Assembly: GCA_905214435.1 (NCBI GenBank)
Contig: CAJMMA010000003.1
Coordinates: forward strand, 1-64,000
DNA: 64,000 nucleotides
From: an uncultured bacterium
Lineage (GTDB): Bacteria > Actinomycetota > Coriobacteriia > Coriobacteriales > Coriobacteriaceae
Direction: 5' to 3'
Part shown: in pieces, positions 8,942 to 17,185 of the stretch
How the letters are laid out: every line of letters starts with the position of its first letter
How positions within the stretch are numbered: position 1 is the stretch's first letter
Position numbers and translations under genes: made by a program
The notes under the pieces: generated by a model
The model's database searches: none
Seen by the model: the letters and a program-made list of their open reading frames with translations, nothing else
What the model was told of the DNA's origin: nothing

Positions 8942-10318
8942 GTGCGTGCGTTTGCTCGACACATGACTGAGCGTGCGAAGGCGGTGGCGGCAGTGGGTGC
9001 CGTCGCCGCCTTTTGGCTTGCCGTGTGGATCTTTGCGGCGTCGCTGGTGGCGCAGCCGCTGATCTTGCCGGGGCCGGGTGCTGTTGCCTTGGCGCTTCTG
9101 CGCCTGGTGTGCGATGGCGGTACCTGGGCGATTTTGGCGGGCTCGGGCGCGCGGATACTGGGCGGGCTGGCGCTTGCCGCGGTGTGTGGTGGTGTGCTTG
9201 CCGGGATTTCGTCACGTTCGCGGGCGTTTGCGCACCTGGTGGCTCTGGCGCTGTCGTTTGTAAAGGCGACACCGGTCGCCTGCGTGGTGGTCCTGTTGCT
9301 AATCTGGCTGGGGTCGGCGCGCGTGAGCATCGCGGCAGTCTTTTTGATGGCGCTGCCGGGCGTGTATTTTTCGCTGGCCGAGGGCTTGGCACAGGTGAAT
9401 AAACCGCTGGAGCAGATGTTCCGTCTGCATGGCGTGCGCGGCTGGCGACTGTTTTGCGCCCATATCTGGCGCGAAGTCCTGCCGTTTGTGCTTTCGTGTG
9501 CGCGTGCCGTGATTGGCATGAGCTGGAAGGCCGGCGTGGCAGCCGAGCTCATCGGCATGGCGGTGGGCACCGTTGGTGAGCGCATCTATCAGGCGAAGCT
9601 TTTGATCGAGACGGCTGATCTGCTGGCGTGGACCGTGCTGGTCGTTGCCGCCTCGTGGGCGTGTGAGCGCGTGCTGGTGTGGCTGCTGCGGGTTTCGGGA
9701 CCCGTGGCGTGGCGCGTGGCCGTGCGGGCGCATGGGCGCGGCGCTCGCGGGCGTGCGGGGGCTGCCGGGGGCGGCGCTGCGGCGGAGCTTGCGCTCGCCG
9801 TGGGCGAGCGGGCGCCCTGGGCTCCGGCGCTCGACGGACTGACACTCCGTGTGCCCGCCGGTGGGCGCGCCTGCGTGATGGGCGCCTCGGGTGTGGGCAA
9901 GTCGACGTTGCTTGCGCTGGCTGCGGGGGAGTGCGCGCCGTGCTCCATGGTGTTTCAGGACGTGCGCTTGGTTGAGGACGTTTCGGCTTTGGAAAACGTG
10001 CTGGTGTGCGCCGACGCGCGCGTGGACGCCTCGGGTGCCGCGGCCCTGCTGCGCCTGTTGGTGCCGGGGGTCGATTTGCATGCTCGCGTGGCCGAGCTCT
10101 CGGGTGGGCAGCGTCGTCGCGTCGAGATTGCCCGAGCACTGCTGTGCCCGGGCGGCGCGGTGATTCTGGACGAGCCCTTTACCGGCCTGGATGTCGTCGC
10201 GCGCGATGCGACGGCCGAGGTCGTGCTCGATCTGCTCGACGGTCGCATGCTCCTACTCGCCACACACGATGCCGCTGACGCTCGGGCCCTCAATATCTCG
10301 GACATCATCACGCTCTAA
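8942..10318 (+). CDS. ABC transporter permease-ATPase fusion protein
   Basis: One open frame encodes an SsuC/TauC-like permease (about residues 1-260, several hydrophobic helices) joined by an Ala/Gly/Arg-rich linker to an ABC ATPase (about 275-458). The ATPase has Walker A GASGVGKST, a Q-loop VFQD, signature LSGGQRRR, Walker B AVILDEP and switch ATHD, so it looks active. Only about 17 residues separate Walker A from the Q-loop, far fewer than usual, so the strand-rich insert is missing. The GTG start at 8942 follows the previous stop by three bases and uses GGAG for ribosome binding. Permease and ATPase are normally separate genes in this importer family. Confidence 0.85.
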   Translation: MRAFARHMTERAKAVAAVGAVAAFWLAVWIFAASLVAQPLILPGPGAVALALLRLVCDGGTWAILAGSGARILGGLALAAVCGGVLAGISSRSRAFAHLVALALSFVKATPVACVVVLLLIWLGSARVSIAAVFLMALPGVYFSLAEGLAQVNKPLEQMFRLHGVRGWRLFCAHIWREVLPFVLSCARAVIGMSWKAGVAAELIGMAVGTVGERIYQAKLLIETADLLAWTVLVVAASWACERVLVWLLRVSGPVAWRVAVRAHGRGARGRAGAAGGGAAAELALAVGERAPWAPALDGLTLRVPAGGRACVMGASGVGKSTLLALAAGECAPCSMVFQDVRLVEDVSALENVLVCADARVDASGAAALLRLLVPGVDLHARVAELSGGQRRRVEIARALLCPGGAVILDEPFTGLDVVARDATAEVVLDLLDGRMLLLATHDAADARALNISDIITL

Positions 10319-10376
10319 ATACTAACTTAGCAACAAAATGATCCGTTTTTCTCCGTCCCCATGGGGTCAGGTGTGG

Positions 10377-10419
10377 TATTCTATCTGCGGGGTAATACTT
10401 AGGAATACCAAGTAATACC
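10377..10419 (+). promoter_or_regulatory. Extended -10 promoter and palindromic operator of the antitoxin gene
   Basis: TGGTATTCT is an extended -10 element (hexamer 10377-10382). Nine bases on, 10391-10419 forms an imperfect 29-base palindrome built from GGTAATAC, GGAATACC and GTAATACC half-sites, which overlaps the expected transcription start. This layout is typical of ribbon-helix-helix antitoxin autoregulation. The leader from about 10390 to 10533 is otherwise featureless. Confidence 0.6.
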
Positions 10420-10533
10420 AACGCCGCAGAAACAAACTCCGGATGCGGGCCAATCGGGTTGCCTTCACAGCCCGTCGCCCAGCCGCGTGGCCCGCATCTA
10501 TCCGCACCACCGTCGTTTCAAAAAGGAAGCGCC

Positions 10534-10755
10534 ATGGCAGAACACATGACCCCGGTTGTCGCGAAGGTCTTGCCCGAGGAAAAGGCGGCCTTCGCGGCGG
10601 CAACCCAGCTCGTGGGCACCACGCCGTCCAACGCCATCCGCATGTTTATCGCCGCGTTCAATCGCTGCGGCACCTTCCCGTTCGACATCTCGCCCAACGG
10701 GGCCTTTGGCAAAGACTGTCCCCAACAACTAGTCGTTGAAGAACGTCCCCAATGA
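10534..10755 (+). CDS. RelB/DinJ-like antitoxin, orphan
   Basis: This 73-residue protein resembles RelB/DinJ ribbon-helix-helix antitoxins: a short strand (PVVAKVLPEE), two helices (TPSNAIRMFIAAFNRCG) and the conserved FPFDISPN tail. The ATG at 10534 has AAAGGAA upstream. No RelE/YafQ toxin follows; the next gene is a CPBP protease. The last 14 or so codons lie in a palindromic repeat (10711-10776), so the natural C-terminus and perhaps the toxin may have been displaced by that repeat. The protein probably represses its own promoter through 10391-10419. Confidence 0.7.
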   Translation: MAEHMTPVVAKVLPEEKAAFAAATQLVGTTPSNAIRMFIAAFNRCGTFPFDISPNGAFGKDCPQQLVVEERPQ

Positions 10756-10776
10756 CTAGTCGTTGGGGACGTTCTT
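10711..10776. repeat. Palindromic ACTAGTC repeat spanning the antitoxin stop codon
   Basis: Units of the form GTCCCCAA(C/T)AACTAGTCGTTG recur here with small changes. Positions 10739-10776 form an almost perfect 38-base palindrome centred on ACTAGT. It covers the stop codon of the antitoxin gene and could act as a terminator-like hairpin. The ACTAG core appears again at 10780-10786. It resembles a REP-type dispersed repeat more than a protein-coding tail. Confidence 0.7.
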
Positions 10777-10805
10777 AAATGACTAGCTGTCGGGAGGAGG
10801 TTGGC

Positions 10806-11717
10806 ATGCTCAATGCGATGATTTGGGCGCTTGCCTGTTTTGGCGTCGTCGCTGCCGATATCGCCCTGAGCGTGGTTTTGTTCTCCGCTCTGGGCGTCGC
10901 ATCGGTGTTCATGGGCTTTTCGATTGACGACCTCGATATTCAATTGCTTCAGGCTGCCGCGCAGATGGCATCGTTTTTAATGGCGCTGCTGTGGTGGCGT
11001 TATCTGTGGCCGCGTTCATTTATGGCACGCCGGCAGGGCGAGCATCCGCTCGGCGGGGGAGCGCGTGGGGCGTGGAAGCGCATCGCCTGCGTTATCGTGA
11101 TCGGCCTGGCCCTGCAGGTGGTCGTTGGCTACGTGACCGATGCCGTGCTGTCGCTGTTGCCCGATGCCGCGGCCGACTACAGCGAGCTTGTCGAGGAAAC
11201 AGGCATGGGCGACACCAGCTATCTGGCCGTACTGACTACGGTGCTCGGCGCCCCATTTTGTGAAGAGCTGCTGGTGCGCGGCATTATTTTTGAGTTTTCG
11301 CTCCGAGCGTTTAATCCGCAGTGCCGCCCACTTTGGAAGCGCCGGCGTCGTGCGAGCGCGCAGGGCGGCACCATGGTGCCCTGGGCGGCCCCAAGTACGT
11401 GGGGTATCGCCGCGGCGATTGTGCTGCAGGCGGCAATCTTCGGTTTTATGCACATGAATTGGGTGCAGGGTTGCTACGCGGGTGCCGCCGGCCTCATCTT
11501 TGGTTGGGTGCTCGTGACGACCGGAAAGCTCCGCTACACGATCCTGCTGCACTTTGCCTTTAATGCCGGGTCGTATTTCATGACGTTGCTCTGGTTTGTG
11601 AACACGCCGTTCGACGTGGCAATTACGGTCGCTATCGCCGGCGTCATCCTCGTTGAGGCAATGCGGTCGCTGCGCCGCGCGTGTGGGATGGACGCGGCGA
11701 GCGCACCGCTGCCCTAG
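10806..11717 (+). CDS. CPBP-family intramembrane metalloprotease
   Basis: This is a polytopic membrane protein of the CPBP/Abi (Rce1-like) family. It has the motifs expected for the catalytic glutamates and histidines: CEELLVRGIIFEF, FGFMHMNW and HFAFNAGSYF. There are about seven to eight hydrophobic segments. The ATG at 10806 follows GGGAGGAGG, preferred over ATG 10779, which lies inside the repeat. Members are known to cleave proteins or peptides in the membrane and often act in bacteriocin self-immunity, but nothing here points to a substrate. Its stop codon shares CTAG with the convergent radical SAM gene. Confidence 0.85.
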   Translation: MLNAMIWALACFGVVAADIALSVVLFSALGVASVFMGFSIDDLDIQLLQAAAQMASFLMALLWWRYLWPRSFMARRQGEHPLGGGARGAWKRIACVIVIGLALQVVVGYVTDAVLSLLPDAAADYSELVEETGMGDTSYLAVLTTVLGAPFCEELLVRGIIFEFSLRAFNPQCRPLWKRRRRASAQGGTMVPWAAPSTWGIAAAIVLQAAIFGFMHMNWVQGCYAGAAGLIFGWVLVTTGKLRYTILLHFAFNAGSYFMTLLWFVNTPFDVAITVAIAGVILVEAMRSLRRACGMDAASAPLP

Positions 11718-13855
11718 TTGCGACGCCCGCCTCCGTTGGCGCCCTGCCGTCCCTGGGCCGCGCGATTGCGACCGGCAGTGTTCTGCGCACGCGACATGCC
11801 GCCGTGCCCCTTGCTGCCTTTGGGCCCCTTGCCGGCACCGCCAGCGCCGCCGTGGGCCTTGCCGCCCTTCTTGCCGGTGCCATGCCCCCCGCCAGCAGAT
11901 GTCTCGCCCGGGCGTGGCGGCACGGGGCGAATCAGGCAATGCTTGGTGTAGCCGATCAGGTCGCGACGGCCGGCTTTTTCCAGCGCCTCGCGTACGAGCT
12001 TGTAGTTCTCGGGCTTGCGGTATTGGATGAGCGCACGCTGCATGGCCTTCTCGTGCGGGTCGCGTGCCACGTAGATCGGCTGCATGGTGCGTGGGTCCAC
12101 GCCGGTGTAGTACATGCAGGTCGACATGGTGGACGGGGTGGGGTAGAAGTCCTGCACCTGCTCGGGCATGTAGCCCATGTCGCGCACGGCTTCGGCCAGG
12201 TCCACAGCTTCCTTCATCGTCGAGCCGGGGTGGCTCGAGATCAGGTACGGCACCACATACTGCTTGAGTCCGTATTCGCGGTTCAGGCGTTCAAATTTAC
12301 GGCAGAACGCGTCGTAGACGGCGCGGCTCGGCTTGCCCATCACGGAGAGCACCGCGTCGCTCACGTGCTCGGGCGCTACGCGCAGCTGGCCCGAGACGTG
12401 ATGCTCCAGCAGCTCGCGCAAAAACTCGTCCGAGGCGTCGGCCATGGTGTAGTCAAAGCGGATGCCGCTGCGGACGAAGACCTTCTTGACGCCCGGCAGC
12501 TGGCGCAGGTCGCGCAACAACTGCGTGTAGCCGCTCTCGTCGACCACCATGTTCTTGCACACGCTCGGCCACAGGCAGCGCTTGTTCTTGCACACGCCGT
12601 GCTTGAGCTGTTTGTCGCAGGCAGGACGGCTAAAGTTTGCCGTCGGTCCGCCCACGTCGTTGATATAGCCCTTAAACTCGGGATCGCGCGTGAGCAGCTC
12701 GGCCTCGCGCATGATCGAATCGTGGCTGCGCATCTGCAACACGCGGCCCTGGTGGAAGGTGAGGGCGCAAAACGAGCACTCGCCAAAACAGCCGCGGTTG
12801 GAGCTAATGGAAAACTTGATCTCGGCAAAGGCCGGTACGCCGCCCGCTGCGTCGTAATCGGGATGCCAATCGCGTGCGTAGGGGAGCTCGGCCACCTCGT
12901 CCATCTCATCGGTCGTTAACGTCGCCGACGGCGGGTTCTGCACCACATAGACGCTGTTGGGGTAGGGTTCTACCAGGCGATGTCCGGTGATGGGGTCCAT
13001 ATTCTGCTGCTGCACGTTAAAGCTGCGCGCGTAGTTGAGCTTGTCGGCGGCAAGGTCGTCCCAGCTGGGCAGCAGGTCGTAGTCGTAGACCTCGTCGAGC
13101 GAACCCGTGCGGTAGACGGTGCCGTTGATATAGGTGATCTGGTCGACGGGCAGTCCCGCGTCGAGCGCGTCGGCGATCTCGACAATCGCGTGCTCGCCCA
13201 TGCCGTAGATGAGGATGTCGGCGCCCGAGTCGAGCAACACCGAACGCTTGAGCTTGTCCTGCCAGTAGTCGTAGTGGGCCAGACGGCGCAGGCTTGCCTC
13301 GATGCCGCCGATGATGATGGGAACGTCCTTGAACGTCTGGCGGATGAGGTTGCCGTAGACCGTGACGGCACGATTGGGGCGGTGCCCCTCCTCGCCACCG
13401 GGAGTATAGGCGTCGGTGTGGCGGCGGTGCTTGGTCACCGAATAGTGGTTGACCATGGAGTCCATGTTGCCGGCGCTGACCAAAAAGCCCAGGCGCGGCT
13501 CGCCGAGCACCGTGATGCTGGCGGGATCGGTCCAGTCGGGCTGGCAGATGATTCCTACCTTGTAGCCGTGCGCGTCGAGCACGCGGCTGATGATGGCCAT
13601 GCCAAAGCTCGGATGGTCCACGTAGGCATCGCCGCAGATGTAGACAAAGTCGCACTGGTCCCAGCCGCGCGCATCCATGTCGGCGCGGCTGACGGGGAGG
13701 AACTTATCGCGGCCCGGGCGCCAGGGGCGGGCGGGCGCTGCTGGAGTATGAGTGGTGTGCCCACCCTGCGCCTTGCCGCCGCGCTTTTGCTGCTGGCCCT
13801 GTTTGCCCTGCTGACTGCGCTGGTTGTTCTGAGCGTGCTGAGGCTTTTTTGCCAC
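11714..13855 (-). CDS. YgiQ family radical SAM protein
   Basis: This is a 713-residue radical SAM protein of the YgiQ/UPF0313 family. The cluster motif is CFGECSFCAL, in the context SSNRGCFGECSFCALTFH. A B12-binding-like N-terminal region precedes it (VYICGDAYVDHPSFGMAIIS) and a conserved C-terminal block has YVVPYLISSHPG. The final 50 residues are low-complexity Gly/Lys/Ala-rich, and the N-terminus is a Gln/Lys-rich tail. The GTG at 13855 follows GGGAGGGAT; further upstream starts would run through noncoding sequence. The biochemical reaction of this family is not established. It converges on the CPBP gene with a 4-base overlap. Confidence 0.9.
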   Translation of the reverse strand: MAKKPQHAQNNQRSQQGKQGQQQKRGGKAQGGHTTHTPAAPARPWRPGRDKFLPVSRADMDARGWDQCDFVYICGDAYVDHPSFGMAIISRVLDAHGYKVGIICQPDWTDPASITVLGEPRLGFLVSAGNMDSMVNHYSVTKHRRHTDAYTPGGEEGHRPNRAVTVYGNLIRQTFKDVPIIIGGIEASLRRLAHYDYWQDKLKRSVLLDSGADILIYGMGEHAIVEIADALDAGLPVDQITYINGTVYRTGSLDEVYDYDLLPSWDDLAADKLNYARSFNVQQQNMDPITGHRLVEPYPNSVYVVQNPPSATLTTDEMDEVAELPYARDWHPDYDAAGGVPAFAEIKFSISSNRGCFGECSFCALTFHQGRVLQMRSHDSIMREAELLTRDPEFKGYINDVGGPTANFSRPACDKQLKHGVCKNKRCLWPSVCKNMVVDESGYTQLLRDLRQLPGVKKVFVRSGIRFDYTMADASDEFLRELLEHHVSGQLRVAPEHVSDAVLSVMGKPSRAVYDAFCRKFERLNREYGLKQYVVPYLISSHPGSTMKEAVDLAEAVRDMGYMPEQVQDFYPTPSTMSTCMYYTGVDPRTMQPIYVARDPHEKAMQRALIQYRKPENYKLVREALEKAGRRDLIGYTKHCLIRPVPPRPGETSAGGGHGTGKKGGKAHGGAGGAGKGPKGSKGHGGMSRAQNTAGRNRAAQGRQGANGGGRRN

Positions 13856-13893
13856 GATCCCTCCCGGTGTTTGTATGCTGCACGTAATTGTAA

Positions 13894-13926
13894 CCAGTCT
13901 TTTTGGGACGGGGCTAAAAAGACTGG
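13894..13926. repeat. Palindrome with GGGACGGGG loop
   Basis: CCAGTCTTTTT and AAAAAGACTGG pair perfectly over 11 bases around the loop GGGACGGGGCT. It sits between the divergent ygiQ-like and yoaK-like genes. A second palindrome with the same loop core lies at 23103-23131, which suggests a dispersed repeat family. Confidence 0.7.
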
Positions 13927-14108
13927 TGGAGAACATGAGCTGGCGGATTGGCGCGTCGGTGCGGGTGTCGTTTGTTTCCAGGCTGTGTATCTGCGCGTTG
14001 GAGAACCCGTCTCGCGCGCACGCCATGTTGTCAATGGGTTACAGTATGAACGGCGGCTATGTTTCCGCCAACGCACGAGAGAGTCGTCAACAAGGAGGAT
14101 GCACGACG

Positions 14109-14828
14109 ATGCAGCGTGCCAAACAGATATCGGAATCTATTGAGCTGGGCATCATCTTGGCGCTCGCCGGTGGCTTTATGGATGTGTATTCGTACATTGG
14201 GCGCGATCATGTTTTCGCCAACGCGCAGACGGGCAACATCCTGCTCGTGGGCGTGAGCATCTCGGAAGGCAACTGGGCACTGGCGGGGCGCTACTTCTTC
14301 CCCGTGGTGTCGTTTGCTGTGGGCATTATGCTTGCCGACCTGGTTCACGAGCGGTTTGGCAGTGTGATTCACTGGCGCCAGGTGACGGTGTTTTTTGAAG
14401 CCGTTATCTTGCTGGGCGTGAGCTTTATCCCGGGCGGCGGTTACAACCTGCTCGCCAACTGCCTCACCTCGTTTGCCTGCGGCATGCAGGTCGAGAGCTT
14501 CCGCAAGATCCACGGTCACGGCATCGCCACGACCATGTGTATCGGCAACCTCCGTAATGCCTTGCAAAACGTGGACGACTACATCATCACCCACAAGCGC
14601 GGCTTTTTGGAAAACGGCCTGCTGTACTTTGGCGTGATCTTTACCTTTGTGTTTGGCGCCGTGTTGGGCAACTGGTGTATTGAGCGCATGGGCCTGCACG
14701 CCATCGTCGTGGCGAGCGTGCTGCTGTTTGTCGCGTTTGCCATCATGTTCATCGACCGCGAGCGCGATTTGCGCAGGAAATGGGCCCGCATCATAGCTGA
14801 CTGGCAGACCACGAGTCTTAAGCGCTAA
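14109..14828 (+). CDS. YoaK/DUF1275 family membrane protein
   Basis: This is a 239-residue membrane protein of the YoaK (DUF1275) family, of unknown transport role. It has about six hydrophobic helices and the family signatures GGFMDVYSYIG, FANAQTGNILLVG and GMQVESFRKI followed by TTMCIGNLRNA. The ATG at 14109 follows AAGGAGG at 14092-14098. The gene stands alone between the GGGACGGGG palindrome and a strong hairpin at 14837-14893. Confidence 0.88.
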   Translation: MQRAKQISESIELGIILALAGGFMDVYSYIGRDHVFANAQTGNILLVGVSISEGNWALAGRYFFPVVSFAVGIMLADLVHERFGSVIHWRQVTVFFEAVILLGVSFIPGGGYNLLANCLTSFACGMQVESFRKIHGHGIATTMCIGNLRNALQNVDDYIITHKRGFLENGLLYFGVIFTFVFGAVLGNWCIERMGLHAIVVASVLLFVAFAIMFIDRERDLRRKWARIIADWQTTSLKR

Positions 14829-14836
14829 GGTGCATG

Positions 14837-14893
14837 TTCGTAACAACATCCAGGAGCCAGAAAAACTATCTAGCTCCTGGATGTTGTTACGAA
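14837..14893 (+). terminator. Perfect 21-bp stem hairpin after the yoaK-like gene
   Basis: Arms 14837-14857 and 14873-14893 are perfectly complementary over 21 bases with a 15-base loop, followed by TGCTTTTTG. It can terminate the upstream gene. It also lies only 15 bases beyond the end of the minus-strand LURP-one-like gene, so it may serve both directions. The length and perfection exceed a routine terminator. Confidence 0.8.
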
Positions 14894-14907
14894 CTGCTTT
14901 TTGCGAT

Positions 14908-15444
14908 TTATTCGAGATGCTCTTCAATCCGAGCCCTAAGAAGGGCAATGGCTGTAGGTATTCCAATTGCGACGGCTAATTCGGCTTTATCCAAAACCTG
15001 TATGCTAAAGCACGATTGTTTATCACATTGAAGGACGATAACTGAAGATAGCTTCACTTCCTGTTGGCTGAATATATCGTAATCTCCAAATAGGAAGTTA
15101 CCTTTTATTGCGTAATTCGGTATGTTCGTTACGCACTTCATCTCAAGTCTGTTTAGACCATAATCGAACACCGCAACTTCCTTGTGTTCGATGATGAGCG
15201 CAACCCTGGGCATGTTGCTAAAGCCACCGTCGACGACAGTGAAGAGTTTTTCATTCGCATCGTCATAAACGGTATATTTAAGACTCGATAGCTGTCCTAG
15301 TGGACCCGTGAACCCATGTCTTTTGATGTTGAGGTTGTCTCCCGCTGGGTTGATGAGAGCCAGAGTATGCGGATAAGGATTACCTTCAATTGAGATTCGA
15401 TATTCGTTTGTAGCCGTCTTGCTCGATTTAGGACCAGTAGCCAT
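14908..15444 (-). CDS. LURP-one-related/YxjI-like protein
   Basis: This 178-residue protein fits the LURP-one-related (YxjI, tubby-like C2) fold: short strands such as LKYTVYDDANEKLFTV and a typical closing block, KGNFLFGDYDIFSQQEV, with the pattern of the family's second half. No signal peptide or membrane segment is seen. Codon use is AT-richer than the neighbours, which suggests recent acquisition. The ATG at 15444 is chosen; a GTG lies directly before it and the ribosome site (GAGGCGATG region) is weak. Function in bacteria is unknown. The family call rests on pattern recognition only. Confidence 0.6.
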   Translation of the reverse strand: MATGPKSSKTATNEYRISIEGNPYPHTLALINPAGDNLNIKRHGFTGPLGQLSSLKYTVYDDANEKLFTVVDGGFSNMPRVALIIEHKEVAVFDYGLNRLEMKCVTNIPNYAIKGNFLFGDYDIFSQQEVKLSSVIVLQCDKQSCFSIQVLDKAELAVAIGIPTAIALLRARIEEHLE

Positions 15445-15859
15445 CACGCGTCATCGCCTCGATCGAATTGGAACCGTCTTCTGCTTCGTGCGGAGAATTG
15501 CGCTGTACGTTGCAGTACATGCAGCTGCAATAACCGCATGGGCAATTTCTAACAAAATGAATGACACTATTTGCTGCATGCAAATTATTTACTATAAAGT
15601 ATTCTTTTATAAACGTATTGTCAAACATATATTGCTAAAACAGAAACAATTTATAGACTGAGTTGGTCGTATTCTTTGGGCGATTGCTCCTATAATCTAG
15701 CCTTCGCTGCTGTCGGGAGGGAAGGGCTAAGGCCCCGTTAGTATGTTGAAACGCTTTAACACTTTTGACGTTCTCACGTGTTTTTTGTTTCAAAAGCGTT
15801 AGGATGGGACATATAGCGCGGGGCGTAACGGGTGCCCCGCACACGATAGGAGGCTATCA
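15445..15859. promoter_or_regulatory. fucO upstream region with TATAAT and LacI/cre-like operator
   Basis: A TATAAT hexamer lies at 15691-15696 in the plus direction. At 15747-15761, TGAAACGCTTTAACA resembles a LacI-family or catabolite-control (cre-like) site, and AAAAGCGTT at 15793-15801 offers an inverted partner of AACGCTTT. These fit sugar-responsive control of fucO. The segment 15445-15660 is AT-rich and I see no convincing gene in it. Confidence 0.5.
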
Positions 15860-17026
15860 ATGTCTAATCGTTTCGTTCTCAATACCATCTCTTATCATGG
15901 TTCCGGCGCCATCAAGGAGATCCCCGGCGAGCTCCAGCGTCGCGGCTACAAGAAGATCTTCGTCTGCTCCGACCCCGATCTGGTCAAGTTTGGTGTTACC
16001 GCTAAGGTGACCGACGAGCTCGACGCTGCCGGCATCGCTTGGAGCCTCTACTCCGAGATCAAGCCCAACCCCACCATCCAGAACGTCAAGGACGGCGTCG
16101 AGGCCTTCAAGGCCGCCGAGGCTGACGCTATCGTGACCATTGGTGGTGGCTCCTCCATGGACACCGCCAAGGCTATCGGCATCATCATCAACAACCCCGA
16201 GTTCGCCGATGTCCGCAGCCTCGAGGGCGTTGCTCCGACTAAGAACCACGCCGTGTTCACCATCGCCGTGCCGACGACCGCCGGTACCGCCGCCGAGGTG
16301 ACCATCAACTACGTCATCACCGACCCCGAGAAGGTCCGCAAGTTCGTGTGCGTCGACACCAACGACGCCCCCGAGGTCGCCGTCGTCGATCCCGACATGA
16401 TGGCCTCCATGCCTGCCGGCCTGACCGCCTCCACCGGCATGGACGCTCTGACCCACGCCATCGAGGGCTACACCACCAAGGGTGCCTGGGAGCTTTCCGA
16501 CATGTTCCACTTTGAGGCTATTAAGCTGATCAGCGAGAACCTGCGCGATTCTGTCGCCGAGGCCAAGTCCGGTCAGCCCGGCTCCGGCCGCGAGGGCATG
16601 GCTCTTGGCCAGTATGTCGCCGGCATGGGCTTCTCCAATGTTGGCCTGGGCATCGACCACGCCATGGCTCACACCCTGTCTGCTCACTACGACACCCCGC
16701 ACGGCGTCGCTTGCGCCATGCTGCTGCCGATCGCCATGGAGTTCAACAAGCCGGTTTGCACCGAGCGCCTGGCCAAGGTTGCCGTCGCCATGGGTGTTGA
16801 CACCACGGGCATGAGCACCGACGAGGCCGCCGATGCCGCCATCGCCGCCGTTAAGCAGCTCTCTGCCGACGTGAACATCCCGCACGTCTGCGAGGCCATG
16901 AAGGCTGACGAGATCGAGGTCCTGGCCAAGGACGCCATGGCCGACGCCTGCTTCCCGGGTAACCCGCGTGAGGCAACGCTCGACGACGTCATCGAGCTCT
17001 TCAAGAAGATCTGCCCGGCTGCCTAG
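15860..17026 (+). CDS. fucO: Lactaldehyde reductase (iron-containing alcohol dehydrogenase)
   Basis: This NAD-linked iron alcohol dehydrogenase closely follows FucO, which reduces lactaldehyde to 1,2-propanediol during fucose or rhamnose fermentation. It shows the FucO-type N-terminus (MSNRFVLN), nucleotide motif GGGSSMDTAKAIG, the block IPTTAGTAAEVTINYVITD (here with V before P), and metal ligands in GMDALTHAIEGY and GLGIDHAMAHTLSAHYDTPHG. The length of 388 residues is full. The ATG at 15860 follows AGGAGG. It is monocistronic, with an upstream operator-like palindrome and a downstream terminator. No other fucose genes are in the window. Confidence 0.92.
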   Translation: MSNRFVLNTISYHGSGAIKEIPGELQRRGYKKIFVCSDPDLVKFGVTAKVTDELDAAGIAWSLYSEIKPNPTIQNVKDGVEAFKAAEADAIVTIGGGSSMDTAKAIGIIINNPEFADVRSLEGVAPTKNHAVFTIAVPTTAGTAAEVTINYVITDPEKVRKFVCVDTNDAPEVAVVDPDMMASMPAGLTASTGMDALTHAIEGYTTKGAWELSDMFHFEAIKLISENLRDSVAEAKSGQPGSGREGMALGQYVAGMGFSNVGLGIDHAMAHTLSAHYDTPHGVACAMLLPIAMEFNKPVCTERLAKVAVAMGVDTTGMSTDEAADAAIAAVKQLSADVNIPHVCEAMKADEIEVLAKDAMADACFPGNPREATLDDVIELFKKICPAA

Positions 17027-17079
17027 CCCAGTTTGGTGGTCCTTCGCCCGTAGGCGTATGGTCTTTTGACTTGCTGCTG

Positions 17080-17111
17080 GCCCCGCCGTGCTACGCACGG
17101 CGGGGCTTTTT
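17080..17111 (+). terminator. Terminator after fucO
   Basis: GCCCCGCCGTGC (17080-17091) and GCACGGCGGGGC (17095-17106) form a perfect 12-base stem with a 3-base loop, followed by TTTTT. Confidence 0.95.
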
Positions 17112-17185
17112 GTGCTGCGTCGATGCCCTGAGGCGAGCAAAACTAAGGCATGCTGCCCGCTGCGGATAGGTGGTGCACTTCTCAG

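Noticed and set aside
11681..12919. 412-codon plus-strand frame inside the YgiQ-like gene
   Set aside because: The minus strand has the radical SAM motif and coherent family sequence; the plus frame shows no domain.
15428..15628. 66-codon minus-strand frame with a CPCGYCSCMYC stretch before the LURP-one-like gene
   Set aside because: No ribosome site precedes its ATG, it overlaps the next start by about 17 bases, and no family is recognised. A real small cysteine-rich protein cannot be excluded.
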